NCBI RefSeq assembly: GCF_029212375.1
Contig: NZ_JARGNU010000002.1
Location: forward strand, 1-64,000
Source: Zhongshania sp.
Lineage (GTDB): Bacteria > Pseudomonadota > Gammaproteobacteria > Pseudomonadales > Spongiibacteraceae
Reading direction: 5' to 3'
Length of the DNA: 64,000 bases
Part shown: positions 25,618-35,128 of the stretch, one piece after another
How positions within the stretch are numbered: position 1 is the stretch's first letter
Layout: each line of letters begins with the position of its first letter
Program-made: the position numbers and the translations under genes
Notes under the pieces: model-generated
Told to the model about the DNA's origin: nothing
Seen by the model: only the letters and a program-made list of their open reading frames with translations
Databases searched by the model: none

Positions 25618-27132
25618 ATGACCGTAATCCGTCAAGACGATCTCATTCAGAGTGTGGCCGACGCGCTACAATATATCTCTTACTACCACCCCGTTGATTT
25701 TATCCGCGCTATGGATGAAGCTTATCAGCGTGAAGAAAATCCCGCTGCCAAAGACGCCATGGCGCAGATTCTGATCAACTCGCGGATGTGTGCCGAGGGC
25801 AAACGGCCGATTTGCCAAGACACCGGTATTGTTACCGTCTTCTTAACGGTGGGCATGAACGTGCAGTGGGAAGGCACCATGGGCGTGAGCGACATGGTTA
25901 ATGAAGGTGTGCGCCGCGCTTATAATCTGCCAGACAACGTTTTACGCGCCTCTATCCTTGATGATCCCGACGGTGCTCGCAGCAATACCAAAGACAATAC
26001 CCCCGCGGTTATTCACTACCAAATCGTGCCTGGCGACACCGTAGAAGTACACGTTGCGGCCAAGGGCGGCGGTTCCGAAGCCAAATCAAAATTTGCCATG
26101 CTCAACCCTTCAGACTCAGTGGTAGATTGGGTATTGAAGATGGTGCCTACCATGGGCGCGGGCTGGTGCCCGCCGGGCATGCTGGGTATCGGTATTGGCG
26201 GCACTGCTGAAAAAGCGATGATTATCGCCAAAGAAGCGCTGCTCGACCCGATTGATATTCACGATCTGCAGAAGCGCGGCGCCAGCAATCGCGCTGAAGA
26301 ACTTCGTTTAGAGCTGTTTGATAAAGTAAATAAGCTTGGTATTGGCGCTCAGGGCTTGGGTGGTTTAACCACGGTTCTGGATGTGAAGGTAAAAGACTTC
26401 CCAACTCACGCCGCCAATAAAGCCGTGGCCATGATTCCTAACTGCGCGGCGACTCGCCACGCCCACTTCACACTTGATGGCAGCGGCCCAGCTGCGCTCA
26501 CCCCACCATCATTGGATGAATGGCCAGAAGTAACCCGCGAAGCAGGCGATGCCAAGCGTGTTAATTTAGACACCGTTACCCAAGAAGAAATGGCCACTTG
26601 GAAGCCAGGCGACACCATTCTACTCAGCGGAAAAATGCTGACGGGTCGCGATGCTGCCCACAAGAAAATGGTCGATATGCTGGCCAAGGGCGAAGAGCTT
26701 CCCGTAGACCTGAAAGGTCGCTTTATCTATTACGTTGGCCCCGTTGACCCAGTGCGCGACGAAGTCGTTGGCCCCGCAGGCCCAACCACCGCTACCCGTA
26801 TGGATAAATTCACCCGCACCATGCTCGCCGAAACCGGCTTGATGGGCATGATCGGTAAATCCGAGCGCGGCGATGTTGCGATCGATGCCATTAAAGAATT
26901 CGGTGCGACCTACCTAATGGCAGTTGGCGGCGCGGCGTATTTAGTTGCCCAGGCGATTAAAAAGTCCGAAGTAGTCGGCTTCCCCGAATTAGGGATGGAA
27001 GCGATCTACGAATTCACCATCGAAGACATGCCCGTTACCGTAGCGGTGGATGTTCGCGGCGAATCGGTACATAAAATCGGACCGCAGGTTTGGAAGGCTA
27101 AAATCGAAGCGCAGGCGATAGAAGTAATCTGA
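25618..27132 (+). CDS. fumA: Class I fumarate hydratase (Fe-S)
   Basis: A 504-residue [4Fe-4S] fumarase that interconverts fumarate and malate in the TCA cycle. Both the N-terminal TTdT-alpha domain and the C-terminal TTdT-beta domain are present in one chain, as in FumA/FumB. Visible landmarks are the cluster cysteine in KRPICQDTG, CPPGMLGIGIGG, CAATRHAHF, and GPAGPTTATRMDKFT near the end. GGAG lies about 8 bases before the ATG. It stands alone between the palindrome and the repeat element at 27131. Confidence 0.95.
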   Translation: MTVIRQDDLIQSVADALQYISYYHPVDFIRAMDEAYQREENPAAKDAMAQILINSRMCAEGKRPICQDTGIVTVFLTVGMNVQWEGTMGVSDMVNEGVRRAYNLPDNVLRASILDDPDGARSNTKDNTPAVIHYQIVPGDTVEVHVAAKGGGSEAKSKFAMLNPSDSVVDWVLKMVPTMGAGWCPPGMLGIGIGGTAEKAMIIAKEALLDPIDIHDLQKRGASNRAEELRLELFDKVNKLGIGAQGLGGLTTVLDVKVKDFPTHAANKAVAMIPNCAATRHAHFTLDGSGPAALTPPSLDEWPEVTREAGDAKRVNLDTVTQEEMATWKPGDTILLSGKMLTGRDAAHKKMVDMLAKGEELPVDLKGRFIYYVGPVDPVRDEVVGPAGPTTATRMDKFTRTMLAETGLMGMIGKSERGDVAIDAIKEFGATYLMAVGGAAYLVAQAIKKSEVVGFPELGMEAIYEFTIEDMPVTVAVDVRGESVHKIGPQVWKAKIEAQAIEVI

Positions 27133-27202
27133 CGTCGGGGGTCGGACGTCTGACGCAGAGCGAGAGATACGTCCGACGCCAGACATCCGACGTCCGACGA
27201 GT
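27131..27202. repeat. Intergenic inverted-repeat element, GTCGGACGTC family
   Basis: GTCGGACGTCTGACGC at 27141-27156 and repeated GTCCGACG/CATCCGACGTCCGAC units at about 27171-27198 form a long imperfect inverted repeat in the 98-bp gap between fumarase and exonuclease I. It resembles in style, but not in exact sequence, the GACGGGAGACG elements at 155, 61.2 and 61.4 kb. Confidence 0.6.
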
Positions 27203-27230
27203 AAGCGCTTTTCGCGTATAGGAGCACACC

Positions 27231-28670
27231 TTGGCAAAACAAACTTTCTATTGGCACGATTACGAAACTTGGGGCGCTAATCCCGCTCGTGATCGGCCGG
27301 TGCAGTTTGCCGGGGTGCGCACCGACGCAGATTTGAATATTATCGACGAACCCCTAATGGTGTTCAGTCGGCCCAGCCCAGATTACCTTCCCCATCCAGA
27401 GGCCTGTTTAATTACCGGCATCACGCCCCAGCAGGCGCTGCATGATGGTGTGTCTGAGGCAGAATTTATCGCCATTGTTCACGCCGAGCTGGCGCAGCCA
27501 GGCACCTGTGGTGTTGGCTATAACAGTATTCGCTTCGACGACGAAGTCACTCGCTACACCTTATACCGCAATTTTTTTGATCCCTATGCGCGGGAGTGGC
27601 AAAACGGCAATTCGCGCTGGGACCTGATTGATGTGGCGCGCTTGTGCAGAGCGCTGCGCCCAGACGGCATCGAGTGGCCGGTGCGTGAAGACGGCACCCC
27701 GAGTTTTCGGCTTGAAGAATTGTCGGCGGCCAATGGCCTAAGCCATGAATCCGCGCACGACGCCTTGTCAGATGTGTACGCCACCATCGATCTTGCTAAA
27801 TTGCTCAAACAGCGCCAGCCAAAATTATTTGATTACGCCCTGAGCTTGCGCGATAAACGCACGGTCGCGGCGATGCTAGACACCGTTACCCAGGTGCCGG
27901 TGTTGCATGTGTCGGGTCGCTTGCCAGCGGCTAAGTTTTGCTCGGCGCTAATGATGCCCTTGGCTCTGCACCCCGATAACAAAAACAGCGTAATCGTCTA
28001 CGATCTGAGTGTTGATCCCCAGCCGCTAATTGATTTGTCGGTAGAAGAAATTTCGGCGCGGGTATTCAGTGCCACCGCCGATTTGCCCGAGGGCGCAGAG
28101 CGTATCCCCCTCAAAGAGATTCATATCAATCGCGCCCCCATTGTCGCGACCGCGAAATTGCTGGACGACACCGTGTGCGAGCGCTTACAGCTCGACATGG
28201 CTCAGTGTCGTCGCAATTGGCAGCGTATTCGTAAAAGCGGTGATCTCAAGGCCAAGCTACAAAAGCTGTTTGGTGGTCGCAAGTTTGCCGACAGTAATGA
28301 CCCCGATGTGATGCTCTACGGCGGCGGATTTTTCAGTGGCGAAGATCGCCACTTGATGGATTCGGTGCGCAGCAGTGATCCTGAGTCTTTGGCGGGGCAG
28401 TCGTTTCCCTTTCGAGATCAGCGCTTGCCGGAACTGCTGTGGCGTTATCGCGCGCGGAATTACCCCATGACCTTGACTGGCGCCGAGCGTCAGCAGTGGC
28501 TGGAGTTTTGTCGCCGGCGCCTGCGTCAACCAGAAGACGGCCAACTGGGGTTTGTTGAGTTTCGTCGTCGCCTCGGCGAACTGGCTTTAGAGCGCACTTC
28601 CTCGGCCGATAGCATGATTCTCGCTGAGCTGAGTGACTACGCCGACGCGCTGGAACACGAAGGTTTGTGA
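27231..28670 (+). CDS. sbcB: Exodeoxyribonuclease I
   Basis: A 479-residue 3'-5' single-strand DNA exonuclease. It starts with the DEDD-type exonuclease motif YWHDYETWGANPARDRPVQFAG; later come GYNSIRFDDEVTRYTLYRNFFDPY and HDALSDVYATIDLA, and the C-terminal ExoI-specific domains follow (AKLQKLFGG, LWRYRARNYP). The TTG start is preceded by GGAG about 9 bases away and gives the usual N-terminus of the family. It overlaps the GIY-YIG gene by four bases. Confidence 0.95.
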   Translation: MAKQTFYWHDYETWGANPARDRPVQFAGVRTDADLNIIDEPLMVFSRPSPDYLPHPEACLITGITPQQALHDGVSEAEFIAIVHAELAQPGTCGVGYNSIRFDDEVTRYTLYRNFFDPYAREWQNGNSRWDLIDVARLCRALRPDGIEWPVREDGTPSFRLEELSAANGLSHESAHDALSDVYATIDLAKLLKQRQPKLFDYALSLRDKRTVAAMLDTVTQVPVLHVSGRLPAAKFCSALMMPLALHPDNKNSVIVYDLSVDPQPLIDLSVEEISARVFSATADLPEGAERIPLKEIHINRAPIVATAKLLDDTVCERLQLDMAQCRRNWQRIRKSGDLKAKLQKLFGGRKFADSNDPDVMLYGGGFFSGEDRHLMDSVRSSDPESLAGQSFPFRDQRLPELLWRYRARNYPMTLTGAERQQWLEFCRRRLRQPEDGQLGFVEFRRRLGELALERTSSADSMILAELSDYADALEHEGL

Positions 28671-28948
28671 GTTCCTCCCCGTGGTGGGTGTATATGGTGC
28701 GCAGTCGCAGCGGTAAGCTGTATACCGGCATTAGCACCGATCCCGAGCGTCGCTTTCGTGAACATTGCGGCGAGGGTGGCCGCGGCGCGCGGTTCTTTCG
28801 CGGTGATCCCGCCGAGGCGATTGTCTACCGCGAGGCCGCTGAAAATCGCTCGGTGGCATCCCAGCGCGAGGCGGCAATCAAAAAAATGAAGCGCTGCGCT
28901 AAAAACAGCCTGATTAATGAAGCAAACGCCGCTTTCCCGTTAGCTTGA
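28667..28948 (+). CDS. GIY-YIG nuclease family protein (YhbQ/UPF0213-like)
   Basis: A 93-residue GIY-YIG domain: WWVYMVRSRSGKLYTGIS provides the two motif strands, followed by DPERRFREH and AIVYREAAENRSVASQREAAIKKM with the catalytic-type arginine and glutamate. Small members of this family have been linked to DNA metabolism, but the function is mostly unproven. The GTG start overlaps the sbcB stop and its end overlaps the start region of the ABC transporter gene. Confidence 0.88.
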   Translation: MSSSPWWVYMVRSRSGKLYTGISTDPERRFREHCGEGGRGARFFRGDPAEAIVYREAAENRSVASQREAAIKKMKRCAKNSLINEANAAFPLA

Positions 28949-28986
28949 TACAAGCGATAATGCCCGCCGATAAACAGGGGAAGGTG

Positions 28987-30792
28987 ATGGCAGTTAGCGG
29001 TCCGGAACGAGAAAAAAGCACAAACGTCGGCGTATTAAAGGCCATGATGCAGTTTTTGCGGCCCTATTACTGGCAAATGATTGGCGCCAGTATCGCTCTT
29101 GTGTGTACCGCCGCGATTACCTTGTCTATCGGTCAGGGTTTGCGGATGTTAGTCGATCAGGGCTTCTCAAGTAATGCCACCGAAGCGGCGCTGAACGATG
29201 CGCTACTGCTGTTCATGGCGATGATTTTGCTGCTTGCCGCAGGTACATTTACTCGCTTTTATTTGGTGTCGTGGATTGGTGAGCGGGTTAGCGCCGATTT
29301 ACGTAAAGCTGTTTTTGCCCATGTGGTACACCTGCATCCCGGTTACTTTGAAACCAATCTCAGTGGCGAAATTCAGTCTCGCATCACCACCGACACCACC
29401 TTGCTGCAAACCGTTATCGGTTCATCGGTATCCATCGCGCTGCGCCATTTGCTGATGTTTATTGGCGGAGTGATTTGGTTGTTTGTGACCAATCCTAAGT
29501 TAACGGCCCTCGTTATGCTCAGCGTGCCCTTGGTGGTGGTGCCCATTATTGTGTTTGGTCGCCGCGTGCGCAGCTTGTCGCGCACCAGCCAAGATAAAAT
29601 CGCTGGGGTAGGCACCTTTGTTGGTGAGTCGGTTAAAAATATTAAGATGGTGCAGGCGTTTAACCACCAAGAGCTTGATCGCAAGGCCTTTGATGGCCAT
29701 GTTGAATCGGCGTTTCAGGTAGCTATTGGTCGCATTAAGCAGCGCTCATGGTTGACCACTTTTGTTATTACCTTGGTGCTGGGGGCGGTCACCGGCATGT
29801 TGTGGGTTGGCGGCCTCGACGTATTGGCGGGTAAAATTACTGGCGGTGAATTAGCGGCCTTTATTTTTTATGCGGTGATGGTCGCGGCATCGGTGGGTGC
29901 GATATCCGAGGTCTATGGTGATTTGCAGCGTGCCGCCGGCGCTACTGAGCGACTGCTAGAATTGCTCGCTGCCGAAAACCTCGTGCCCTCATCAAATACC
30001 CCTGTGCCATTGCCAGCCGAGCCCAAAGGGCATTTGGAATTTGAGCAAGTTTGTTTTAGTTACCCGTCGCGCCCAGAGCAGCAGGCGATAGCCGATCTTT
30101 CTTTAGATATTAAGCCTGGTAGCAGTGTTGCCTTGGTGGGCAGCTCGGGTGCGGGTAAATCGACCTTGGTTGATTTGGTGCTGCGCTTTTACGATGTACA
30201 GGGCGGCGCGATTCGCTTTGACGGCATCGATATTCGGGATTTGAGTTTAGATGATTTGCGTTCGCAAATTGCGATTGTGCCCCAGCAGCCGGTTTTGTTT
30301 ACCGGTACCGTTGCCGATAATATTCGCTACGGTAAACCCGATGCAACGCTGGCCGAAATTGAAGAAGCAGCGCGCAAGGCCTACGCCCATGAATTTATTG
30401 AGCGTCTGAGCGAGGGTTACGACAGCTTTGTGGGCGAGGGTGGAATTCGCTTGTCTGGCGGCCAGCGCCAGCGGGTGGCGATTGCCCGCGCTATCTTGGC
30501 AGATCCAACTTTATTGCTACTCGACGAAGCGACTAGCGCGCTGGATGCGGAAAGCGAGTACCAAGTGCAGCAAGCCCTAGCGCTGTTAATGAAAGGCCGC
30601 ACTACCATTGTGATTGCCCACCGCCTTGCCACCGTGGTGGACGTGGATATTATTGCCGTGCTCGACCACGGTAAATTGGTGGATACCGGTAATCACGCCG
30701 AACTTTTACAAAGCTCGCCGCTCTACGCTAGGTGGGCGAGTTTACAGTTTGACGAAGGCAGCAGCAGTGCCGATGAATTGGCGACAGTGTAA
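28987..30792 (+). CDS. MsbA-like ABC exporter (fused permease-ATPase)
   Basis: A 601-residue half-transporter that should work as a homodimer in the inner membrane. Residues about 30-310 hold six membrane helices; residues about 345-585 hold the ATPase with Walker A GSSGAGKST, the Q-loop VPQQPVLF, signature LSGGQRQR, Walker B LLLLDEATSALD, and the H-loop IAHRLAT. It resembles the lipid-flippase/multidrug group; the substrate is not readable. ATG at 28987 is chosen because GGGGAAGG precedes it; TTG at 28945 is the longest alternative. Confidence 0.88.
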   Translation: MAVSGPEREKSTNVGVLKAMMQFLRPYYWQMIGASIALVCTAAITLSIGQGLRMLVDQGFSSNATEAALNDALLLFMAMILLLAAGTFTRFYLVSWIGERVSADLRKAVFAHVVHLHPGYFETNLSGEIQSRITTDTTLLQTVIGSSVSIALRHLLMFIGGVIWLFVTNPKLTALVMLSVPLVVVPIIVFGRRVRSLSRTSQDKIAGVGTFVGESVKNIKMVQAFNHQELDRKAFDGHVESAFQVAIGRIKQRSWLTTFVITLVLGAVTGMLWVGGLDVLAGKITGGELAAFIFYAVMVAASVGAISEVYGDLQRAAGATERLLELLAAENLVPSSNTPVPLPAEPKGHLEFEQVCFSYPSRPEQQAIADLSLDIKPGSSVALVGSSGAGKSTLVDLVLRFYDVQGGAIRFDGIDIRDLSLDDLRSQIAIVPQQPVLFTGTVADNIRYGKPDATLAEIEEAARKAYAHEFIERLSEGYDSFVGEGGIRLSGGQRQRVAIARAILADPTLLLLDEATSALDAESEYQVQQALALLMKGRTTIVIAHRLATVVDVDIIAVLDHGKLVDTGNHAELLQSSPLYARWASLQFDEGSSSADELATV

Positions 30793-30810
30793 TTAACGCG
30801 GAGAGACCCT

Positions 30811-31827
30811 TTGAAATTTTCAGGTAGCCATATCCTCTCTATTAGTCAGTTTGACCGCTCCGATATTGAACGGGTGTTTGAAGTGGCCGATCGCATGGCG
30901 CCCTATGCGCACCGCCAGCGAGTGACCAAGGTGCTGGACGGCGCGATCCTTGGCAATATGTTTTTTGAACCCTCTACCCGAACGCGGGTGAGCTTTGGTT
31001 GCGCCTTTAATTTACTGGGCGGCGAAGTGCGGGAAACCACCGGCTTTGAAACCTCGGCGATTGCCAAGGGCGAGTCGCTTTACGACACCGCGCGGGTATT
31101 GAGTGGTTACAGCGATGTGATTGTGATGCGCCACCCTGTATCTGGTTCGGTGGCGGAATTTGCCGCCGCGAGTCGGGTGCCGGTAATGAACGGCGGCGAC
31201 GGCGCCAACGAACACCCCAGTCAGGCTTTGTTAGACCTGTACACTATTCGCAAAGAATTGCAGCATCAGGGCCGAACTGATCTCGACGGCCTGCGAATCG
31301 CCATGATCGGCGATTTAAAATACGGTCGCACCGTGCATTCGCTGTGTAAATTGCTGTGCCTGTATCGCAATGTGACGGTGGTCTTAATTGCCCCGACCGA
31401 ATTGCAAATGCCGCCGGCGATTGTTGAGCAGCTGCGCAGCGCCGGTCACACCGTGCTGGAGTCGGACGTGATGGAAGGCAGTATCTCCAAGGTCGATATT
31501 GCTTACTCTACGCGGATTCAGGAAGAGCGCTTTGCCGATCGCGCCGAGGCCGATCTGTATCGGGGCCGCTACCGCCTTAATCAGGCGATTTACACCCGCA
31601 ACTGCGAACCCAATACCGTTATTATGCATCCGTTGCCTCGGGATTCTCGCTCCGAGGCCAATGAGCTCGACAACGACCTCAATGATAATCCGAATTTGGC
31701 GATTTTCCGGCAGGCAGATAATGGGGTATTGGTGCGTATGGCGCTGTTTGCCCTGATTTTAGATGTGGTAGAGCAAGTCGACAAAAACGCCAGAGACGTA
31801 AACTGGTATACCGAGCGTCGTTTTTAA
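30811..31827 (+). CDS. pyrB: Aspartate carbamoyltransferase
   Basis: A 338-residue enzyme catalysing the first committed step of pyrimidine synthesis, making carbamoyl-aspartate. Carbamoyl-phosphate binding motif FFEPSTRTRVSF, the HPVSGSVAEFA region, NGGDGANEHPSQALLDLYT and the C-terminal MHPLPRDSRSEA are all intact. The start is TTG with GGAGAG about 6 bases upstream. No pyrI regulatory subunit or pyrC-like partner is adjacent. It sits 18 bp after the exporter and 18 bp before nudF in one long operon. Confidence 0.95.
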   Translation: MKFSGSHILSISQFDRSDIERVFEVADRMAPYAHRQRVTKVLDGAILGNMFFEPSTRTRVSFGCAFNLLGGEVRETTGFETSAIAKGESLYDTARVLSGYSDVIVMRHPVSGSVAEFAAASRVPVMNGGDGANEHPSQALLDLYTIRKELQHQGRTDLDGLRIAMIGDLKYGRTVHSLCKLLCLYRNVTVVLIAPTELQMPPAIVEQLRSAGHTVLESDVMEGSISKVDIAYSTRIQEERFADRAEADLYRGRYRLNQAIYTRNCEPNTVIMHPLPRDSRSEANELDNDLNDNPNLAIFRQADNGVLVRMALFALILDVVEQVDKNARDVNWYTERRF

Positions 31828-31845
31828 GGGTGATGCAAATAGGCA

Positions 31846-32460
31846 ATGGCTGATTTCAAACGCAGTGATATAGAAATAGATGAAGACCGCGCCGCTTGGC
31901 GCGGTTTTTTTCAAGTGCGGGCCTACCGCTTGCGTCACCGCTTGTATAAAGGCGGCTGGGGCCGCTGGCTGAGTCGCGAATTATTTATGCGCGGCCCCGC
32001 GGTGGGCTTGCTGCCTTACGATCCAGTCACCGACTGTATTTTGCAGGTCGAGCAATTTCGGGTTGGCGCCATGAGCCGAGCGGCCAGTCCTTGGCTGTTG
32101 GAATTAGTGGCGGGGATTATTGATAAGCCCGATGAAAATCCCGAAGACGTCGCCCGTCGCGAAGCTTTAGAAGAAGCCGGTTTAGACATTACCGACATGG
32201 AATCTATTGCCGAATACTATTCATCGCCCGGTGGCAGTGACGAGTATTTTTACTTGTTCTGCGGCCGTGCAGATTTAAGCACCGCCGGTGGCTTTTATGG
32301 TTTGGCTGAGGAGGGCGAGGATATTCACGCCAAAGTGATTCCCTTTGCCGAGGCCATGGCCATGTTAGATGCTGGTCAGATCGACAATGCCCACAGCTTA
32401 ATTGCCCTGCAGTGGCTGCGTTTAAATCGCGAAGCGCTGCGCCAGCGGTGGTTGGCATGA
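31846..32460 (+). CDS. nudF: ADP-ribose pyrophosphatase (Nudix)
   Basis: A 204-residue Nudix hydrolase that cleaves ADP-ribose to AMP and ribose 5-phosphate. The Nudix box is visible as a G-x5-E-x7-REALEEAG pattern (residues about 89-111, with REALEEAGLDI). LLPYDPVTDCILQVEQFRVG and YYSSPGGSDEYFYLFCG are typical of the NudF type. Its stop overlaps the murJ start as ATGA. Confidence 0.92.
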   Translation: MADFKRSDIEIDEDRAAWRGFFQVRAYRLRHRLYKGGWGRWLSRELFMRGPAVGLLPYDPVTDCILQVEQFRVGAMSRAASPWLLELVAGIIDKPDENPEDVARREALEEAGLDITDMESIAEYYSSPGGSDEYFYLFCGRADLSTAGGFYGLAEEGEDIHAKVIPFAEAMAMLDAGQIDNAHSLIALQWLRLNREALRQRWLA

Positions 32461-34052
32461 GTGATGCCGCTGCAGTAAAAGGCCCCGCTAAGCAGCGCGG
32501 TTTGCTGCGCTCAAGCTTGCTGGTTAGCGTGATGACCTTGTTGTCGCGGGTCTTGGGTTTGATTCGCGATGTGGTGATCGCCAACTTTCTCGGTGCCAGC
32601 AGCAATGCCGACTGTTTCTTTGTCGCCTTTAAAATCCCCAATTTTTTACGACGCCTGTTTGCCGAGGGCGCATTTTCTCAAGCCTTTGTGCCGGTCTTGT
32701 CGGAGTATCGAGAGAATGGCAGCACGGCGTCGATCAAGTTATTAATCGATCGCGTTGCTGGCGCCTTAGGCGGTGTTTTACTGATTGTTACCTCGGTGTG
32801 CGTGGTGGCTTCACCCCTAGTGGCAACATTGTTTGCACCGGGCTTTAGGGATGACCCAGCCAAGTTCCAGCTCACCTCAGATATGATTCGCATCACCTTT
32901 CCCTATTTATTTTTGATCTCCATGACTGGCTTTGCTGGCGGCATACTCAATACCTTTGGCCGCTACGCCGTACCCGCGTTTACCCCAGTATTACTCAATG
33001 TCTGCATGATTGTTGCTGCCGTTTATATGTCTCAGTATTTTGCCGAACCGGCAATGGCGCTGGCTTGGGGCGTGTTGATGGCGGGCGCAGTACAGATGGT
33101 ATTCCAGTTGCCATTTTTGCAGCGTATTCAAATGCTGCCACGGCCGCGCTGGGCATGGCAGGACGAGGGCGTACAAAAAATCATCACCCTGATGATTCCC
33201 GCCTTGTTCGGGGTGTCTATTAGTCAAATCAATTTACTGCTCGACACCATACTGGCCTCGTTTTTACCCACTGGCAGTATCTCGTGGCTGTACTACTCAG
33301 ACCGTTTGGTTGAGCTGCCGCTAGGGGTGTTTGCCATTGCCATCGCGACGGTGGTCTTGCCTAATTTGTCGCGCCTGCGAGCCGGCGGCAATGAGCTGGC
33401 CTTTGGCGCAACCTTGGATTGGGGGCTGCGCAGTGTGCTACTGATGGCCGTGCCAGCCACCGCCGCGCTGATGTTATTGGCCGAGCCTATTTTGACTACC
33501 CTGTTTCAATACGGCGAAATGAAGCTTAGCGACGTGACCATGTCGGCCTTGAGTTTGCGGGCATACACCTTGGGCTTAATCCCCTTTATGTTAATCAAAG
33601 TTTTGGCGCCGGGCTTTTATGCGCGGCAAGACACCAAAACTCCCGTGCGAATAGGCATTATCGCCATGGTCGCCAATATGGTGATGAATATTGCGTTGGT
33701 AATACCCCTGCACCACTACTGGCAAATTGGCCATGCCGGCTTAGCCTTGGCAACGGCGGCGTCCGCTTGGCTTAACGCGGGTTTGTTATATCGCGGTCTC
33801 GGCAAAAAAGCGGGATTTAAAACCCTGCCTGGTTGGGGGCGCTACTGCCTGCAGTTGGGCTTAGCCGTGGCGGCCATGAGCGCTTGCCTCTGGTATGGCC
33901 TGCAGTGGTTTGATGGCTGGCAGCAGTGGGGCGCAATGCAGCGCGCGCTGCATTTGGGCGGCTTATGTGTGGCGGGCAGTGGCGCTTATATTGCGGTAAT
34001 GGTCGTTTGCGGTTTGCGTCTTAAAGACCTGCGCGGCTCTGTGCCCCATTAA
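32457..34052 (+). CDS. murJ: Lipid II flippase MurJ
   Basis: A 531-residue inner-membrane protein of the MOP superfamily with about 14 membrane helices, moving lipid II across the membrane for peptidoglycan synthesis. The start matches the family: LLRSSLLVSVMTLLSRVLGLIRDVVIANFLGA, followed by KIPNFLRRLFAEGAFSQAFVPV. The ATG at 32457, overlapping the nudF stop, gives the normal N-terminus. It precedes ribF and ileS, the order also found in Pseudomonas. Confidence 0.96.
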   Translation: MSDAAAVKGPAKQRGLLRSSLLVSVMTLLSRVLGLIRDVVIANFLGASSNADCFFVAFKIPNFLRRLFAEGAFSQAFVPVLSEYRENGSTASIKLLIDRVAGALGGVLLIVTSVCVVASPLVATLFAPGFRDDPAKFQLTSDMIRITFPYLFLISMTGFAGGILNTFGRYAVPAFTPVLLNVCMIVAAVYMSQYFAEPAMALAWGVLMAGAVQMVFQLPFLQRIQMLPRPRWAWQDEGVQKIITLMIPALFGVSISQINLLLDTILASFLPTGSISWLYYSDRLVELPLGVFAIAIATVVLPNLSRLRAGGNELAFGATLDWGLRSVLLMAVPATAALMLLAEPILTTLFQYGEMKLSDVTMSALSLRAYTLGLIPFMLIKVLAPGFYARQDTKTPVRIGIIAMVANMVMNIALVIPLHHYWQIGHAGLALATAASAWLNAGLLYRGLGKKAGFKTLPGWGRYCLQLGLAVAAMSACLWYGLQWFDGWQQWGAMQRALHLGGLCVAGSGAYIAVMVVCGLRLKDLRGSVPH

Positions 34053-34111
34053 ATAGGGCTACATTAATCAAATCATGAAAGGAAGGTGGCGCGATTAGCG
34101 TAACACCAGCG

Positions 34112-34140
34112 TTTAGTCCAGCCCCTTCCTAGGCTATAAT
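34112..34140 (+). promoter_or_regulatory. Probable sigma-70 promoter for ribF
   Basis: TATAAT (34135-34140) is a perfect -10 box; TTTAGT (34112-34117) with a 17-base spacer is a weak -35. It lies 24 bases before the first possible ribF start, giving a very short leader. Confidence 0.55.
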
Positions 34141-34172
34141 CACCCGCTTTGTAAAATACAACGATGGTAGGC

Positions 34173-35102
34173 ATGGAGTTAATTCGCGGAATTAGACATT
34201 TTCGCCCCGAGCATCGCGGCTGCGTAGCCACGATTGGCGCTTTTGACGGTGTCCATTTAGGGCATCAGGCGGTGTTGCGCCAGTTAATTGCCAAGGGTGT
34301 GGAAATGGGCCTGCCGTCGACCGTGGTTTTGTTTGAGCCTCTGCCACGGGAGTTCTTTTCGCCAAATGATGCGCCCGCGCGTTTAATGAGTTTTCGCGAG
34401 AAGTTTGATGCCCTGCGGGATCTCGGAATAGACCGTGTATTGCGCATTCGCTTCACTCCTGAGTTTCGGGATATGACGGCCAACGAATTCATTCATACCT
34501 TGTTCGTTGCTGGCTTGGGCGTGAAATACATTGTAGTGGGCGACGATTTGCGCTTTGGCCGCAATCGCAGTGGTGATTTTGAGCTGCTGCGCAAATTCGG
34601 CAAGGTTGACGGCTTTGAGGTGGTAGATACCTCTACCCTAAAAATTACCGATGAGCGGGTGAGCAGTACCCGTATTCGCGAAGTGCTGGCCGAGGCAGAT
34701 TTTGCCCTAGCCGAGCGTTTGCTTGGTCGGCCTTATAGTATTTTTGGCCGCGTAATTGTTGGCCAGCAATTGGGTCGCACTATTGGCACCCCAACGGCAA
34801 ATGTGGAGTTGCATCGCCTGCGGGCCCCGCTTTCTGGCGTGTTCGCAGTAGAGGTGTATGGCGCAGCAGATGGTATGTGTCTCGGTGTCGCCAATGTTGG
34901 CGTGCGACCAACCATTGGTGATTTATCAAAAGCCATTTTGGAAGTTCACTTGTTGAACTTTAATCAGAATATATACGGCCGCAAAATTCGCGTGGTATTT
35001 CGCAAAAAATTGCGAGATGAAGCGAAGTTTGACGGACTAGATGCCCTGCAGGCACAAATTGCCGTTGATATTGACCAGGCGCGGTCCTTTTTTAATTTAT
35101 AA
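34173..35102 (+). CDS. ribF: Bifunctional riboflavin kinase / FAD synthetase
   Basis: A 309-residue cytosolic enzyme that makes FMN and then FAD. The N-terminal FAD synthetase part has TIGAFDGVHLGHQAVL, VGDDLRFGRNRSGD and SSTRIREVL; the C-terminal kinase has GRVIVGQQLGRTIGTPTANV and GVANVGVRPTIG. MELIRG is the customary start, so I use 34173; an ATG three codons earlier is equally possible. It lies 26 bp before ileS. Confidence 0.95.
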   Translation: MELIRGIRHFRPEHRGCVATIGAFDGVHLGHQAVLRQLIAKGVEMGLPSTVVLFEPLPREFFSPNDAPARLMSFREKFDALRDLGIDRVLRIRFTPEFRDMTANEFIHTLFVAGLGVKYIVVGDDLRFGRNRSGDFELLRKFGKVDGFEVVDTSTLKITDERVSSTRIREVLAEADFALAERLLGRPYSIFGRVIVGQQLGRTIGTPTANVELHRLRAPLSGVFAVEVYGAADGMCLGVANVGVRPTIGDLSKAILEVHLLNFNQNIYGRKIRVVFRKKLRDEAKFDGLDALQAQIAVDIDQARSFFNL

Positions 35103-35128
35103 ACCTTTGGAATGTGTAAGAAGCCACT

